Shown piece after piece: positions 1 to 12,974 of a stretch of DNA of 64,000 bases. The stretch lies in the NCBI GenBank assembly GCA_009741485.1, contig CM019217.1:40116256-40180255 (forward strand). The letters run 5' to 3'. Position 1 is the stretch's first letter; each line of letters opens with the position of its first letter. The notes beneath the pieces are model-generated. The model ran no database searches, was not told the origin of the DNA, and saw only the letters and a program-made list of their open reading frames with translations. The stretch is from Malurus cyaneus samueli. Its lineage: Eukaryota > Chordata > Aves > Passeriformes > Maluridae. A program made the position numbers and the translations under genes.

Positions 1-823
1 GTTGGACTTGCTGCAGAGGGTGATGAGTGCTTCATTTCACTGGGTGTAAGATGAATTGAAGAATTGTTTCTTTATTAGTTGTTTGGAAAATAATGCTAAT
101 GAGCCTTAGTTGCTGTCATTTTTCCTTAGGGGCTAAAGCATTTTGTATTGTATAATTTGAGAATGATGTAAGGAGTAACAGTACCCAAAAAGATTTTTTA
201 AAATGCAACTACAAAAAAAGCCCCTGAGACTTATTTTTAACAAACATTCTCTAAAGTAGGGATTTTTGCCTTAGAGGAGACCTTTTTAATAATGCAAGGC
301 ACTCATGCCAGGTTGCATATTAGTGCTGTGCAGATGAAAAGAAGAAATAAGCAGGTTTTTTTTGTAAGCTATATTTAGATGTTTGCAGGTTCCATTTTCA
401 ATTTCTTTGCAACTCAAAGGTACAGTAAGCTATTTTGTCTAGTGAATTTATGATTCACATAATCTGATTTAAAGGATTGATGAATCTGCACAAAATGGTG
501 ATGAGTTTCTTACGGTGACAGGTGAAAATATGGAAAACACTGCCTGTGATGACAAGGTTTTTACAGAACACTTTACCTTTCAGGGCAAATACATAATTCT
601 TGAAAGCACAAATAATGAATTTTTTTTGTCTCAATCACTCTAAGGCTTGCTCACAGTTATTGAATGTAGGGTGGCCTTCATTTGCTTTAAATTAAATCTC
701 TAGTAACTATGAATCTCTAGTTTCCTCTGAATCTGATGCTTTGCATTTTTTAGGCAGTGTTTTGCAAAAATGCTGTATTATACTTCGTTGTTTGATTGCT
801 GAGGTTTAAAATTGATGGGCGTT
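1..823. other. Unique AT-rich non-coding sequence
   Basis: No dispersed repeat or gene is recognisable. The first 45 bases end in a splice-donor-like GT (position 46, followed by AAGA) and are open in two frames, but with no upstream context this is not annotated as an exon. A 56-codon open frame without a start codon (473-643) is also present. It has no good donor site and is not supported as coding. Confidence 0.5.
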
Positions 824-950
824 ATGAATCATAGAGTGGTTTGGATTGGAAGGGGTCTTAAAGATCATCTGGTTCCAATCCTTCTGCATTGGGGCAGGGA
901 CACCTTCCAGTAGATCAGGTTGTTCAGATCTCCATCCAGTCTGACCTTCC
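824..950 (-). mobile_element. CR1 LINE fragment, 3' end (5'-truncated)
   Basis: On the + strand this starts with AATCATAGAGTGGTTTGG, a variant of the reverse complement of the CR1 3' terminus, which ends in repeated ATTCTATG. It continues through the conserved 3'-UTR blocks (TTGGAAGGGG, GGGGCAGGGACACCTTCCA, AGATCAGGTTG) to about 950, where similarity stops. The piece is only about 127 bp of 3'-UTR and no ORF2 is included. It is a dead-on-arrival copy made by incomplete reverse transcription and is moderately diverged. The identification rests on my recognition of avian CR1 sequence, not on a database search. Confidence 0.9.
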
Positions 951-3887
951 TTAGTGCATCGTGCTTGCTATTTATTAGCAGAGAGCCAGCTAATTATACA
1001 CAGGCTGCCTTTCTGTTAATAAATTGGCCCAGCAATTATACACGGGAATGAACAACTGTCACATATTTCAGCTTTGAACTTGGACACAGAATTTTCTGTC
1101 TGACTCTTCTGTGCCCACCTGAGCAGTTGTGAGTACATGGGCAGAAAATAATTTGCTCCATCAAATGCTGAAACTACTACTATTGGAGCAATTACAGTTA
1201 AGTATTAAATATCCATTTAATAATATTTAATTTTAATATGTACATTAGGTGGTCTCAAATGGACTTTGTGAGAATTTCATGCAAGACCTGTAAAAACCAA
1301 AATATTTTCTTCAACATAGACTCAAGAAAAGATATCAGTTGATTCCTTTATGTGGGTGTTTGGCTTCAAGTGGGCTTTCTACGGTATTTAGTTTGCAATT
1401 AAAAGTTATACCTAGAGTATAAAGACTTGTTAAACTTGTCTACTGGATCTTCACACTCTTGATTCCTTGTTGCTGGGTGGTCCTGTGTAACAGTATGCCC
1501 CTTTATAAACAAGCAAACCTTTATTAAATGGCATTTTTGTGAGCACTTTTCTGAGAAATGATGGCCAGCATTTAGTTTCTTGGTTACACTCTTCACTGTG
1601 ATATGTTTAATTCATAGTTTATGTTTATTTATGCTACCCTGCAATCCTCAGTCTCCACACCTTGACTTTGCCACATAGTGATGCACTTGACCTTCGTCTT
1701 GTTAATGCTTTCTGCAGTGTGGAGAACACAGGGCTATATTGGGTTTTTTTCCTATTTCTTGACACTCTACAACAGTCATCTCTTCCACTGTTATATCCAC
1801 AAGAGGTACAGTCCTAGGTGCATTGATATTCTGCTTTTGGTGACTGGCTGTTTGGTTTTCCCTTTGCACTGTATCCTGTGTATACAAATTATGCTCTCTT
1901 TATGCTATACCTCATTTTTGCTCACAATTCTGACCCTGAAATTGCTTGGACATTAGTGATTTCCATCCCTCCAGCATAAGATGATGAAGTGGTGATATCA
2001 GAGTTTGAGATGGAAATAATTACTGTACCCTGGAGAGAAATACAGCCTTGGGTGAGTTACATAGGTCATGATGCTCCTTTGTGAGAGAATCCTGCTTGCT
2101 GTTCGTTTTGCAATTCCAATGTAGTGAAAAAAGAAAGACCTAGTGACCTTAGCAGGAAGAGGATTATAATACCCTCCAAAATTGGGGCATATCTGGGTGT
2201 GACGGCATAGTACATTCAGATCGTCTAATTGCCACCATCAATCTGAAGAAAATCAGCCACTTCTTGTGCTGGAGAAGCAGCAGGGGAAAACTAGCAAAAA
2301 AGACAGAGCATTTATAAAGATTTGAATTTCTCGGCAAAGTATTTCCTGTTAAGTTCAAAGTAATTTTGGTGGAATATGTAGCACCTTGACAATGACTTCA
2401 TTATCATTAACCACAGAGGGGTTGTTCTTTTAGAGAAGAGAGAATTTTAGTTAGGCACAAGTTAGGTCAGGGTCTCCTGTGCTATGTAATTCCACAGATT
2501 TCATTTAGAAAAGGAATTTTGGGAAGAATCTGTCTACTATGGATGTCTGGAAAACATTAAACTTTGGATCCTGAGAGGAGCCCAGTTTGCATTTCAGAGA
2601 GAACTCGGGGTCAGACATTAGGCTGCTCTTATCCCAGGCTCATGTGTCTAAACCAATCAAGAAACTTTTAAAACCGCATCTTTATGCTTGTGTCATGCAA
2701 GGATATCATCAAAATGAGCATAAAATGCTTTTACTTAGTAATTCTTTTTCTCGTGATTTTATTTTTTAATCTTGAGGTTTTTTTCTTTAGAGCCAAAATC
2801 CTACACAAGCAGCTGCCTTCTTACAGGTGGTCAATAACTAATCCGGTTAGTCTCAGAATTGAGGACACAAGTAAATAGTAATCATGTTTGCATCTCTGAG
2901 CTAGCTTATAATGTAATATAAGAGGAGACATAGAAAATATTTGAGGCTATGTTTTACATCTTGTTTAGATTCTAATTTTAAGAAGTAATCTTGGGGAGGT
3001 AAATCTTTTAATCAAGGAAGAATTTTTTTTTATAGTGTCTTAATTATGATATAATGTTTTATTTCCATGCAACAATGGTATCAATATAGAGAAAGTGTGC
3101 ATGTATATGTAATAGAATAATTTATAATATGTGCATTTTATAAATATTAAATTATCATTAGTGATTATATATGTGGATATATATGTACAAGCAAGTATTT
3201 GTTAGTTTTTCTGAACTACTATAAATTTACCTGCTGCATGCCAGTTTGGCAGCAGACAGAAAATTGTTGAGTTAGTGCTACCTGGGCAATTACTAGAAAG
3301 CTGCTGGTTTGAAGCAATTGAGCATGTTAATGCTCTTTCTCCACTGATTGTGTTAAGTAAAATGTTCATTTAAATTATCTCTTGAGACAGAGAGAACACT
3401 TTTTTTGGGACAATCTGTTACCATTTTCCTCACTTTAGCTGTGATGCTAGGATGGCTGTGCCCTGTGTTTTCCCTGTGCAAATGACAGAATGGAGGGATC
3501 CACGATCCTCTCAAGACTCTCTCTGAGGTCATTAATTGTCCTGCTCCATGTGATATGCTGTCCCATAAGGGATTTACTGTCATAAGAGAACTCTGCCTGA
3601 CTCAATTTTAATTTTTGTGGGTTTTATTTTTTTGTCTTCAGGTGCATTTAATACATAAAATAAATGTGTTTTTCAATGTGTGAAAATAAATGAGTGTTTC
3701 AATACATAAAATAAAATACACCGAAAAGGTGGTTTTGTTACTATATTTCTTGTAAAAATAGCAGCGGTCATCTTTCTGTGGGATCAGTTTTTTAAGTCAG
3801 CTGAACAGCAAAGCTAATGGGAGGACAAAAGGTCTCGAGGAGATCTGAATGACAATGTGCCTTCCCATACTGTCTGGAAAGGCAAGG
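951..3887. other. Non-coding, AT-rich, no gene recognised
   Basis: This is low-G+C unique sequence. A weak direct repeat of TAATTATACAC occurs near 990 and 1033. TA/TG-rich low-complexity sequence lies around 3110-3190, and an imperfect duplication containing AATACATAAAATAAA occurs near 3650 and 3700. A strong polypyrimidine-AG is followed by a 36-nt open stretch (2791-2826), but the following GTGGTC is a weak donor, so no exon is called. Confidence 0.5.
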
Positions 3888-4373
3888 ACCTTTTGGAGTG
3901 GGTCCAGAGGAGAGACATAGAGATGTTTAGAGGGCTCGAGCACCTCTCCTATGAAGACAGGCTGAGTGAGACACTTTAGTGGTTCAACCTGGAGAAGACA
4001 ACACTCCAGAGAGTGTTGTCTCTGGATGTTGTGCTTATTGCAGCCTTTCAGGGCCTAAAGCAGCCTTATAGCTGAAGAGAGACTATATTAGTAGGGTCTG
4101 TGGCAGTAGGACAAGGGTTAAGGGTTTTAAACTAAAACAGGGTAGATTAGACTAAACGAAAAGATGGAATGTTTAATGATGAGGGTGGTGAAACACTGGA
4201 CTGGGTTGCCCAGACAAGCTGTGAATGCCCCATCCTTGGAAACATTCCAGGTGAGGTTGGATGGGGCTCTGAGAAGCCTGATCTAGTTGAAGATGTCCTT
4301 GCCCATGGCTGGGGAGTTGGACTTGGTGACCTTAAAAGTCCGTTCCAACCTAAAACAGTTTATGATTCTATGG
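3888..4373 (+). mobile_element. CR1 LINE fragment, 3' end with ORF2 tail remnant
   Basis: A + strand CR1 copy of about 490 bp. It begins in the degraded end of ORF2 (CACCTCTCCTATGAAGACAG corresponds to the common avian CR1 stretch encoding an HLSYED-like motif). It runs through the 3'-UTR (GTGAAACACTGGACTGGGTTG, GATGGGGCTCTGAGAAGCCT, CCTTAAAAGTCCGTTCCAAC) and ends at the diagnostic TATGATTCTATGG. It carries many substitutions and a locally inserted inverted repeat at 3996-4021. A 101-codon open frame across 4169-4474 is a by-product of the 3'-UTR and not a gene. Confidence 0.92.
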
Positions 4374-7300
4374 AAGTGGATGGTGTTCTGGACTGTTTTG
4401 GAATTTTTCAAAATCCACACATTTTCATGATGAAACTACAATTTCATTGTACTAAAACATATTTGGTTTTCTGATTATTAGCACTGTCAAATGTCAATGA
4501 TTAAAAAAATAATAATCTAGAGCTTTAACCTTACTGCTACACCTCTGAAGTGATTAGTTTAATTTCTCTATCACAACTTGTTTCCTATATTCAATTCTTT
4601 TGGCATGTATTACTGCATTTCAAATTACACTTAAGTTGTGATTACAAAGGAGAGTAGTTTTTTAAACTCAAGAAGCAATTTAATGACTTCCAGATGTAAT
4701 TACAGTATCTCTTGATGATCAAGTAATCTTAATTCTTAGAAACACTACTTGTCAAGTATTTTCTTATCTTCACTTACAAGATCATGCAGAAGCCAGAGAA
4801 AGTAAGTAAAACAGATATTTTGACATGTAAGTAATACACTTCAAAAGTTCAGCATGGAAAGAGAACTACAAAAACCTTTTCCTGGTGTTGCTCATTACTC
4901 AGCATGAAATTTTACATCCTTTAATGTTTAATAGAATTTTCTTCATATGCAACAGAATCAGAATCAAACTTCAGTGTTTTTTTCTTTAAAGTAGTCCTTC
5001 TTCCTCAGTCCTCTGGTGTGGTAATAATTTTCTGAAACAATGGTACATGAGATAAAAACACAAAATAAAGAGGTCTTGCATCCAGTCCAAAAGAATTAAC
5101 AGAATTTGTCTACAGGTTTTCTGAACAAGGCTTAAGGAAGTTGAATGTGACTGAGAGATCAAATACTTGTACTTCTTGGAATAGAATAAAAAGCGAGTGA
5201 CAGCACATAGCTGTGAGTAATCTTCATTTGCTAGTACATCTTGAGTTTTTATTTGTATAGCCTAACAAACAGTGTTACAGTACTTACATTTTGTATGCAA
5301 ATGTCTTACGTCTTGTGCAGAAGACAAGAAAATGGAAATGGACTTTGAATAGAGTACATTAAAGAGCTTGTTAGTCAGCCATAAGCACAATAGCCATCAA
5401 CCAGCAGTGAGGTTTGAAAGTTTCTATTTACACTCACTAATTGTTCATGTACCTGCAGGATCTAGCTTTTAAGGTTTAATCCTGAGCAGTTTTGAGGCGG
5501 ATGAAACAGAAAGCGATGTGGTTTGATAGAGCATAATGGCAGATTACTATCATTGATAGCCTTTGAACACAATGGCTACAAATCACCTTCATTGCTCAAG
5601 GTGAAAATGGAAGCAGCACCATTATATGAGCATTATGAATAAATGCTTCAGAATACATTTGAGCTGAAAAATGAGGCATAGAAAATTGGTCACATGGTTT
5701 ACTGATATTAAAAAATGGCCTTCAATTTTTCATTTATTACAGGGCTTGTATTGTTAGTAAACCCTCTCATTTATGTTTGCCCATCTCTGTTATTTGCATT
5801 TTAGTGGGCTGAATAATTAGGATGATGTGCATTTTGGTTCAGAATCAGAAAAAATAACCCTTTAGGAAGGGAAAAAGTCTTGCATAGTCTCACCAGAGTT
5901 ATGCAACAATCTGAAAATATACTGCCATCTACTTTGAATATTGTAGTATCTCAGTGTGAACCACTATTTTCCTGTAATGACAAAACTGTGAAGTAGAAAT
6001 AATACCTAAACTGGGTTTTCAGTAATAGTCAGGTGTGTTTGTATTAGGGAAGTATTTGTTTTTAGATTGATAAGCTTAGTAGTCCATTTTATGGCTTAGT
6101 ACTTCTGTGGACATAAGAAGTCAAAAGTACAGGCCAGCAACAGAGGGATGAGCAAAATCACCTCAAGAATGTATAAAGGCCTGACTTCTGACTAGATTTA
6201 TGTTAGGTAGCACTTAGTGATATCCACATACATATGTGCATGCACATTAGAACATATTTTTGATTTGCAAGGATGGAAAAATTGGTTTTTAGGTAGAGGA
6301 GATATTTATTCCTTTATCTAAAGTCCCAAAATATATGTATATATGTTTGAGATATATATTTTTAGTGGTATTAAATATGTATCTAAAAATGTATAAAACC
6401 TTACATTTAAAATGTGTGTTTAAAAATGGAGATTGTTGTTGTGCATCTGAAAACACAATCTGTCATAATGGAAGCATGAACTGAAAAAGTATAATATGGA
6501 GAAATTACTGGGAAAATACTCTGAAAGAGCTTGGAAGCTCTAAAAACCATGTTTATGGCTCAGATTTCATTTTGTGGCCAAGGATGGGGCAGTGGAGGTG
6601 GCTGGCCCTAAGGCAGCTGTGTGGCAAAGTGTCTCCATTGGAGGCTTCCTGGAAATTAATGCAGAGGTTTTCAGTGTTGACAGTTGGAAAATGCTGGGAA
6701 TTTTAAAAAGTCTTCTGCAATGTTGGGCCCATTAGTCTGACAGCTCCATGTGTGACTGCTCTCCTCTTTTCTTGCCTGCACTGGCACTTGGTTACAAGGA
6801 AGGAAGAGTTCCTGTGCCCTGCAAAAGGCAGCAGCCCCACTGAGGCCAGACTCATTTGAAGATGGTCTGCCCTGTCTGCTTGTGCTGTGATTAAATTCAG
6901 CTGGATGCTCAGGAACGAATCTTAGTTATTTGTGTGAATTTTATAACCAATTCCCATTTCATCCTAGACAGAAGAAGTATTTTTATACGGGCTTGAAACA
7001 CTTGAACAACAGATACCCCCCAAATCCCAGTTGGGACCCTGATAGTTTGTGGTTGAAGTGGTTTTGTGCTGCAGAGCAGTGTGATGTTGTCTTAGCTCTA
7101 TTCTGAAAATTATTAAAATGTGAATTATATGAATTCTGGAAGAATTAAAGGACGAAGAACACTGATAAGAAAACTTATTAAATACTAAGAGAAAAACAGG
7201 AATTATAACTTGATGACTTGGTTAGATTGAGGATTATCCCATTCTGAGGAGATCAGTTGTTTTCCACTGGGTGATGATTGCCACGAGAATGAAGAGCAAA

Positions 7301-8047
7301 TTAACTTCTGGATACTGCTTGTTACACCTTGGCATCTCTTGTGTGTATTCACAAGTAAATAACTGCTGTGTTCTTCTGAACTTTATGTCTTGATTTGTGG
7401 AGTCTCTTGGCACCTGGTAGAAGCTGCTGAACGAAGTGACCTAGAGAAGGAGGATTAAAGTGCTACCTGTGTAAATATAGGTAAGCTGGAAGATGCCATA
7501 GGCAAGATTTTGGTCTAAATAAAAGCAGTAAAAATAGTTAAGACAACAAGCAAATGAAAAAAAAAAGAACAACATCAAAACAAAGAAAATTATAAAAACA
7601 AAATAAAGAACCCATCAAAAAAATCCAGCCAACTAGAAACTGCCAAAGAAACCTCAAAAAGAAACCCCTCAGGCATTCTTCTAGGATGAAATTTGGCCTA
7701 CAGCTTTTTAGGGGTAATTCCAATCTAGTATTGCACGCTAACTATTTGTGCTGCTAGGTATCTTTTTCGGCTTTCTTAGTGCCCCAGTCCAGCTCATGCA
7801 TAAGTCTATCAATGCTTGTGCTGGCCCAGCATAGAGCAAAGAGAAAATCAGGAAAGCATTAATGCCTGTAGGGTTAGAGCTAGAGAAACCACAGAGGATC
7901 AGCACAGGAGGTAGCAAGTAATGAAAACAGATCAGATTTTTTTATCTTGACATATGGCTCTCTAGTGTGGCAGCTTTGGGCATTTCTGCATACAGAACTG
8001 CATCTTTGATTGTAGATATGGACTTTTGGGAAATAAGATGGAGTACA

Positions 8048-8077
8048 TTGTTATTATTGTTATTATTGTTATTATTC
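8048..8077. repeat. Microsatellite (TTATTATTG-type)
   Basis: About three and a half copies of a 9-bp unit built from TTATTG/TTATT. It is a short, ordinary simple repeat. Confidence 0.9.
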
Positions 8078-9167
8078 CTTGTGGTAGAAGAAGTATTATG
8101 ATCCTGTTTTTATTATTATCTTATTTAGAAATAAAATTATACTGTGCAATATGCCTGACTCAACATGTAATTTTCCTTTCTTCTGCAAAGGAACTGGGTT
8201 TGCATATCAGCTCTGTTTTTGAACTATAGGGAGTAATATAGCTGAAAATCTATTAGGTGTGGTAGAAAAAGTGTTAACTCTACTGCTTTGTACGGAAAAG
8301 ACTGGGAAGAAAATAGCTTCAAGTGATAGTAAGAGAAGAAAAACATGATTAAAGAAAACAATCCCAAAATACATATTGAAATCTATTGTTCCTTTTGTAT
8401 TCATCCATTATATCCAAAAGCAAATATCTGTGAGGGATAACTAAATCTCCAATCTGGGAGGTAGATACTGATACCTTGAGGAAAACAAAGTAAGTAAACT
8501 ACTATTTTCGGCTTGCTTAAATACCTTTTGAGTTTTCATGCAATATTTAAGTCTAACATACCTTGTTGTCTCATCATAGTGCTCTTAGCAGTTGCCATAT
8601 AGAGTCAGTGTCTGTTCAAAATGTTCATTTTTATTTTCTCTACTGTTACTACTCTTTGATGAAGTCATATGGTCATTTGCTATGAGTCCAGTCAAAATTC
8701 TGCATGATGCAAGAGACACCAGTTTGAGTTTTGCTGAGAATGGTCAGTGCTTTGATGGTTTTGAAAAGTGTTTTAAGTCAGTCTTCTTAGTACAAGCAAA
8801 ATCTGTTTGAAAAATGAGCATATTTTATGTTTATTCACCTTTGTAAACAAAGGGAAAGTAAAGGAATAATATTTTGCTTACTCAGTTTGGAAATGAGGTC
8901 ATTTAATGCAGTGAGATATATAGATTGGTAATCTCAGATATGATCTTTTTCAGGTAAACCAAAGCTGAGAAAAAGTATTCCACACACAAGAAAACCCTTC
9001 CTGCCCTTGAAAGACACTTTTAGATGTAAAAGAAGCAAAAGGTCAAAGGGATGAAGCACAGCAGAAGGCCAAAGAAAGCTCTTAAAGGGGGAAAAATGAA
9101 ACCCTTACCTGAGAAGACAAGGATCTGAAAAGAGAGTATCATTGTAATGTGCTGTAGTTAAATAGAC

Positions 9168-9247
9168 AAAAAAAAAAAAAAAGGTAAGAAAAAAAAATTA
9201 AATTTGCACAGGTGCAAAGAGATGCTAGAATAATTAAAAAAAAAAAA
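9168..9247. repeat. Cluster of A-runs
   Basis: Three A-tracts (about 15, 8 and 12 bases) fall within 80 bp, separated by AAGGTAAG and a mixed spacer. No retroposed body with a tail is recognisable upstream, so this is read as low-complexity sequence. Confidence 0.8.
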
Positions 9248-10114
9248 TAGAAGCTGGTTGACACTAAGATGCTCCTGGGCATTTGCAGATGAGGAGTTTT
9301 GCACCATGTTAGTATTTGTTGAAGCTGCATATGTAACCACCAAATATAATCCTGTGCGTAATAATCTCAGCTACTTTCATGAAGACAATAATTGCTTAAA
9401 CAGATACTGGAGAAATAATTTCAAGGACAGACCATAAATATTGTACTTGTAAAATAGTTTTCATTACAGGGATCAAGTCTTAGGACTTTGCCAGATCAAA
9501 ATGGCTTTCTGATGAGATGGTTTAAAAACCAAATTAATGTTGATATGAAGTTTGAACCATAAAGGACTTGAAATGTTAATAATATGGATATATTTTTCCA
9601 AGACAAATTTATAATCTCACTGTAGTAATTCCTTCCCCACCCTTTCTTAGGTGATATGAGTTTTTCTTCTCTCAGCTTCTTAATCTGTGATTTCTTTATG
9701 TTCTTTATTTTAGTCCTGCTTGCCATGCCAATAACACCCTGTTATGCAAGCTTATCTGTAAGTTTATGAACTGAAATTTTGTGTATAAATGTGCTTTACT
9801 GTGCTATCTCTAAGGGCCTAAATAGATGGTCATTGCTATGTGTATGGGTGGGCTCTTGTAAAAAAAATCAGCAGTTACTAGACTGATGCCCTGTTGCTGA
9901 AAATAATCTCCCTCTTTATGGTTCATGCCAAGAGAATCACTATTTACCTAATCTGGGCCAAATTTACTTCTGCTTTTCTGCTCCTTTGGACCATAACTAT
10001 CATGTAGTACACTTTGCTGATTTTCAAAAAGAAATAGCTGAATTTTCCTTTTGCAGTGTCTTTACTATCAGAAGGCATCAGATTAAGGCATGAGAAGCAT
10101 TCCATCATGAGTAT

Positions 10115-10180
10115 GATCATGAGAAAGATGTGGCAGAAGATCAAGTAGATCATGAGGAAGATCTGGCAAAAGAAGGATCC
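10115..10180. repeat. 33-bp tandem duplication
   Basis: Two adjacent imperfect copies of a 33-bp unit starting GATCATGAG (10115-10147 and 10148-10180) that differ at several sites toward the end of the unit. The unit length is a multiple of three. In one + strand frame the duplication is open and acidic, with a DHE-containing 11-residue unit read twice, but coding status is unproven. Confidence 0.8.
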
Positions 10181-10457
10181 TCTACAAGGTTAGTTTCTCA
10201 CAGATGACTGTGAAATAAATGTGTGGAACAACAGTGTGTCATTTCTCTTTAGGATCTCACTGTGGCTTAATGAGCGTGATAAATGCAGGAATATCACTCT
10301 ATCCCGTATGTGTTTGAGCTGAATTCTTCCACAGCCTTTCATGGCCTCAAGATTTGGATGAGGTGTTAGAGGGTCAGTTATCTACATGCTAGTAAAATAT
10401 GTTTTCTCTTTTCTGTGGGATGTTATTGCTAGGATTTAGGGATTCCTTAAATTGTTT

Positions 10458-10746
10458 TCATGGAATAGGTAAGGCTGGATGGGACCACAGTGCTCAAGCA
10501 GGGTCATCCGAGAGCATGTGGCACAGGATTGCATCCAGATGGTTCTGGAATATCTCCATTGAGGGAGACTCCACAGCTTCTCTGGACAATCTGTTCTAGT
10601 TCTTGTTCACTGGCAGAGTAATAAAGTTCCTCCTCGTGTTCAGCTGGAACTTCCTGTGCACCAGTTCCTGCCTGCTTTTCTGGTCCCATGGCTTGGCAGC
10701 TCTGAGAAAAGCCTGGCTCCATCCTCTCTTCTGAGTCTTCCTCCAT
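10458..10746 (-). mobile_element. CR1 LINE fragment, different subfamily
   Basis: The + strand reads as the reverse complement of a CR1 3' region distinct from the other copies here. Diagnostic blocks are AGCAGGGTCATCC, GGCACAGGATTGCATCCAGA, GAATATCTCCATTGAGGGAG and GAACTTCCTGTGCACCAGTT, ending near CCTGGCTCCATCCTCTCTTC. About 20-35 bp of the usual sequence between GGACCACAG and TGCTCAAGCAGG is missing, which I infer to be a later internal deletion. The octamer tail is reduced to TGGAAT. Confidence 0.88.
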
Positions 10747-12343
10747 GCTTTGTGTACTAGTTAAGATGTTGTTACTTATTTGAATTTAACATTGTTCTAA
10801 GAGCACCTAGATTGTGTGTTCAGTGCTGAAAGCTAAAACTTTCAATTTTGGATTACCTTAACCCGATTTTTTTTAGAGATTAATTTATTATTGTTTGAAG
10901 GCTGAGATGATTCCAAATAGCTTTTATTGGCAAACCTCAATGATTTTTTCCCCCCCTTCAATTTTCTGCTTTTCTTTTGTAATTCAGAATGCATTGCCTC
11001 ATTTTGGGACATGCTGTCAAACTGGTGGTTAGATTTATGAGTCCTCTCATGGTTTCTATTTTTTTAGGTAATTTCTGGTTTATATCACTTGGACTCCTAA
11101 GTGGAATGAAGATGGTGTTTGTAGAACTACAACAACAATGGAAGTCCCATCTCTCTGAAGACAGAATACAGTGCACTTGCTGTTGCATTAGATGTAATAC
11201 AGCAGCAGCATTTGGGTCTGTAGCAGCTGCTGACTTCCATTATGTTACAAGAAGCAACCTATTTTCCTGTTAGAGCACAGCTTCAGCCCGAGAGAGGGTT
11301 CACAGCATGGAGGCTAGAGGTGAGTGAATTATTCAGGGCTGCACAGCAGGTCAGAGGGTATTAGAACAGCCTGATACTGCTGGGAAGATGAGCCTCTGAA
11401 CAATTTACTTCCTTAGAAGCCATGCTACTCTGTTCTTTGATTTTTGGTGAGCTTTCATTTCAATAGGGCTAAGATTTAACCCATCATATTTACAAAAGAG
11501 GCTTTATGATGTAGTGCTGAAGTGCCTGTCACTGTGATATTTTGGTTCCCACATAGCTGATTCACTGGGATTTGATCTCTGTTAGGAGTGGCAATGACAT
11601 TATTCACACTCTGCTTGTTCGTAAGTGCTAAATTCCCAAAGGATGCTTTCTTTAAGTGATACCAGCAAGTTGCAGTTACCGGTCTTCAAAGTATTTGTGA
11701 GTTGAATTCTTTCAGCTTTCTCACAACACCAGAATCTCTAGCTCTGTCAGCAAGAGCAGCCCTTTTCAAGAAAGAACTCTTTCTTTCATCATCTTTATCC
11801 TTGGGAGGGTAACCACAGAAAAAAACTGGAGGTTTCTGCTCACAAGCTGCGGGGTTTAAGCAATTTGGAGAAGAATGCAGAGAAAGGTCAGAATGGTTTC
11901 TTTCTCTCCACTGCCCCTCAGAGTTCAGCTTGTGTTCTCTCTTTCCATTCTTTCCCATGGATACCAGGTCTGTAAAAGGGCAGAAAAGATCTCTCTTTTA
12001 AGCAAGTGGACAGAAAAAAGTTTCTTAAGACGACTTTTACTCTCAGCCAAGCAAAAATGTGCAAGAATGTGTTGTTTGTGTTGTTATGAATCTGTAGACT
12101 GAAAAGGTATTGCTATTAAAATAGGTGTAATGAAAGCAAGCACAAGTGACAGGCATCATGTTAAAGTTAAATTATGGAGGTGAACGTATCACCTCTGCGT
12201 AAGTGTAATTGCACGTTGCAATGTAGTATTAATGCCATTCAAAATTCAGCAATAAAATTCATTGCACAATGTTATTTTAAACTTTTTTTCCAATAAGTGT
12301 GGTGTCTAGAATATTTGCACTTTCTTAACCACCTGCAAGAATT
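10747..12343. other. Non-coding sequence between CR1 copies
   Basis: No gene or dispersed repeat is recognised. Around 11160-11240 there is a small AGC/CAG-rich patch. Open frames of 70-95 codons occur on both strands (for example 10989-11273 and 11686-11958) but overlap antisense and resemble no family I know. Confidence 0.5.
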
Positions 12344-12970
12344 CATAAATCATAGAATCAGAAAATGGCCTGAGTTGGAAGGGACCTTGAGGATTATCTA
12401 TTTCCCAATCCCCTGCTGGAAGCAGGGACACTTTTCACTAGAGCAGATTGCTCAGAGCTCCATCCAGCCTGGCCTTGAACACTCCCAGGGCTTGGGGCAT
12501 CCATAATTTCTCTGGGTCACCTGTTCAAGTGCCTCACCACCTAAAGAACTTTTTCCCAATATCTGGTCTAAACCCGCTCTCTTTCAGTTTGAAGCCATTC
12601 CCCCTTGTCCTGTCACTACAGTCCCTGTGAAAAATCCCTCTCCATCTTTCTTGTAGCTCATTCAGGTACTGGAGGGCTGCAATTAGGTCACTTTGAAACC
12701 TTTTTCCAAGCTTAACACACCAAATTCTCTCAGCCTTTCCTCACAGGAGATGTGCTCCATCCCTCTAGTCAACTTTGTGGCATTCCTCTGGACTCATTCC
12801 AGCTGTCTCATGTCCTTTCTGTGCTGGGGACCCCAGAGCTGGGTGCAGTGTTCCAGGTGGGATCTCACCAGAGCAGAACAGAGGGGTACAATCCTTTTTC
12901 TTGTCCTGCTGGCCACACTCCTTTGGATCCAGCCCAGGATACAATTGGCCCTCTGAGCTGCAAGTTGGGT
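12344..12970 (-). mobile_element. CR1 LINE, 3' part with ORF2 C-terminus
   Basis: This is the longest CR1 segment in the window. Read on the minus strand it encodes a recognisable CR1 ORF2 C-terminal stretch (ANCILGWIQRSVASRTR, then QLWGPQHRKDM, roughly 12795-12950), followed by the 3'-UTR and the terminus CATAGAATCA... at 12344-12360. No full reverse transcriptase is present, so it is inactive. At its 5' boundary it meets CR1 sequence in the opposite orientation (12975-13115), which suggests a 5' inversion at insertion. Confidence 0.93.
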
Positions 12971-12974
12971 CATG

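Larger units (their letters stand above)
4374..10457. other. 6-kb non-coding stretch with simple repeats
   Basis: No recognisable gene or dispersed repeat. It contains TA-rich low complexity (6328-6375), a TTATTG-type microsatellite (8048-8077), a cluster of A-runs (9168-9247) and a 33-bp tandem duplication (10115-10180). The block 6580-6900 is somewhat richer in G+C than its surroundings, but I see no coding pattern in it. An exon-like segment at 10057-10188 is discussed as a finding. Confidence 0.5.

Noticed and set aside
473..643. 56-codon open frame with plausible amino-acid composition
   Set aside because: The acceptor is weak, there is no donor and no start. Such frames are expected by chance in AT-rich DNA.
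4169..4474. 101-codon open frame on the plus strand
   Set aside because: It translates the 3'-UTR of the CR1 copy at 3888-4373.
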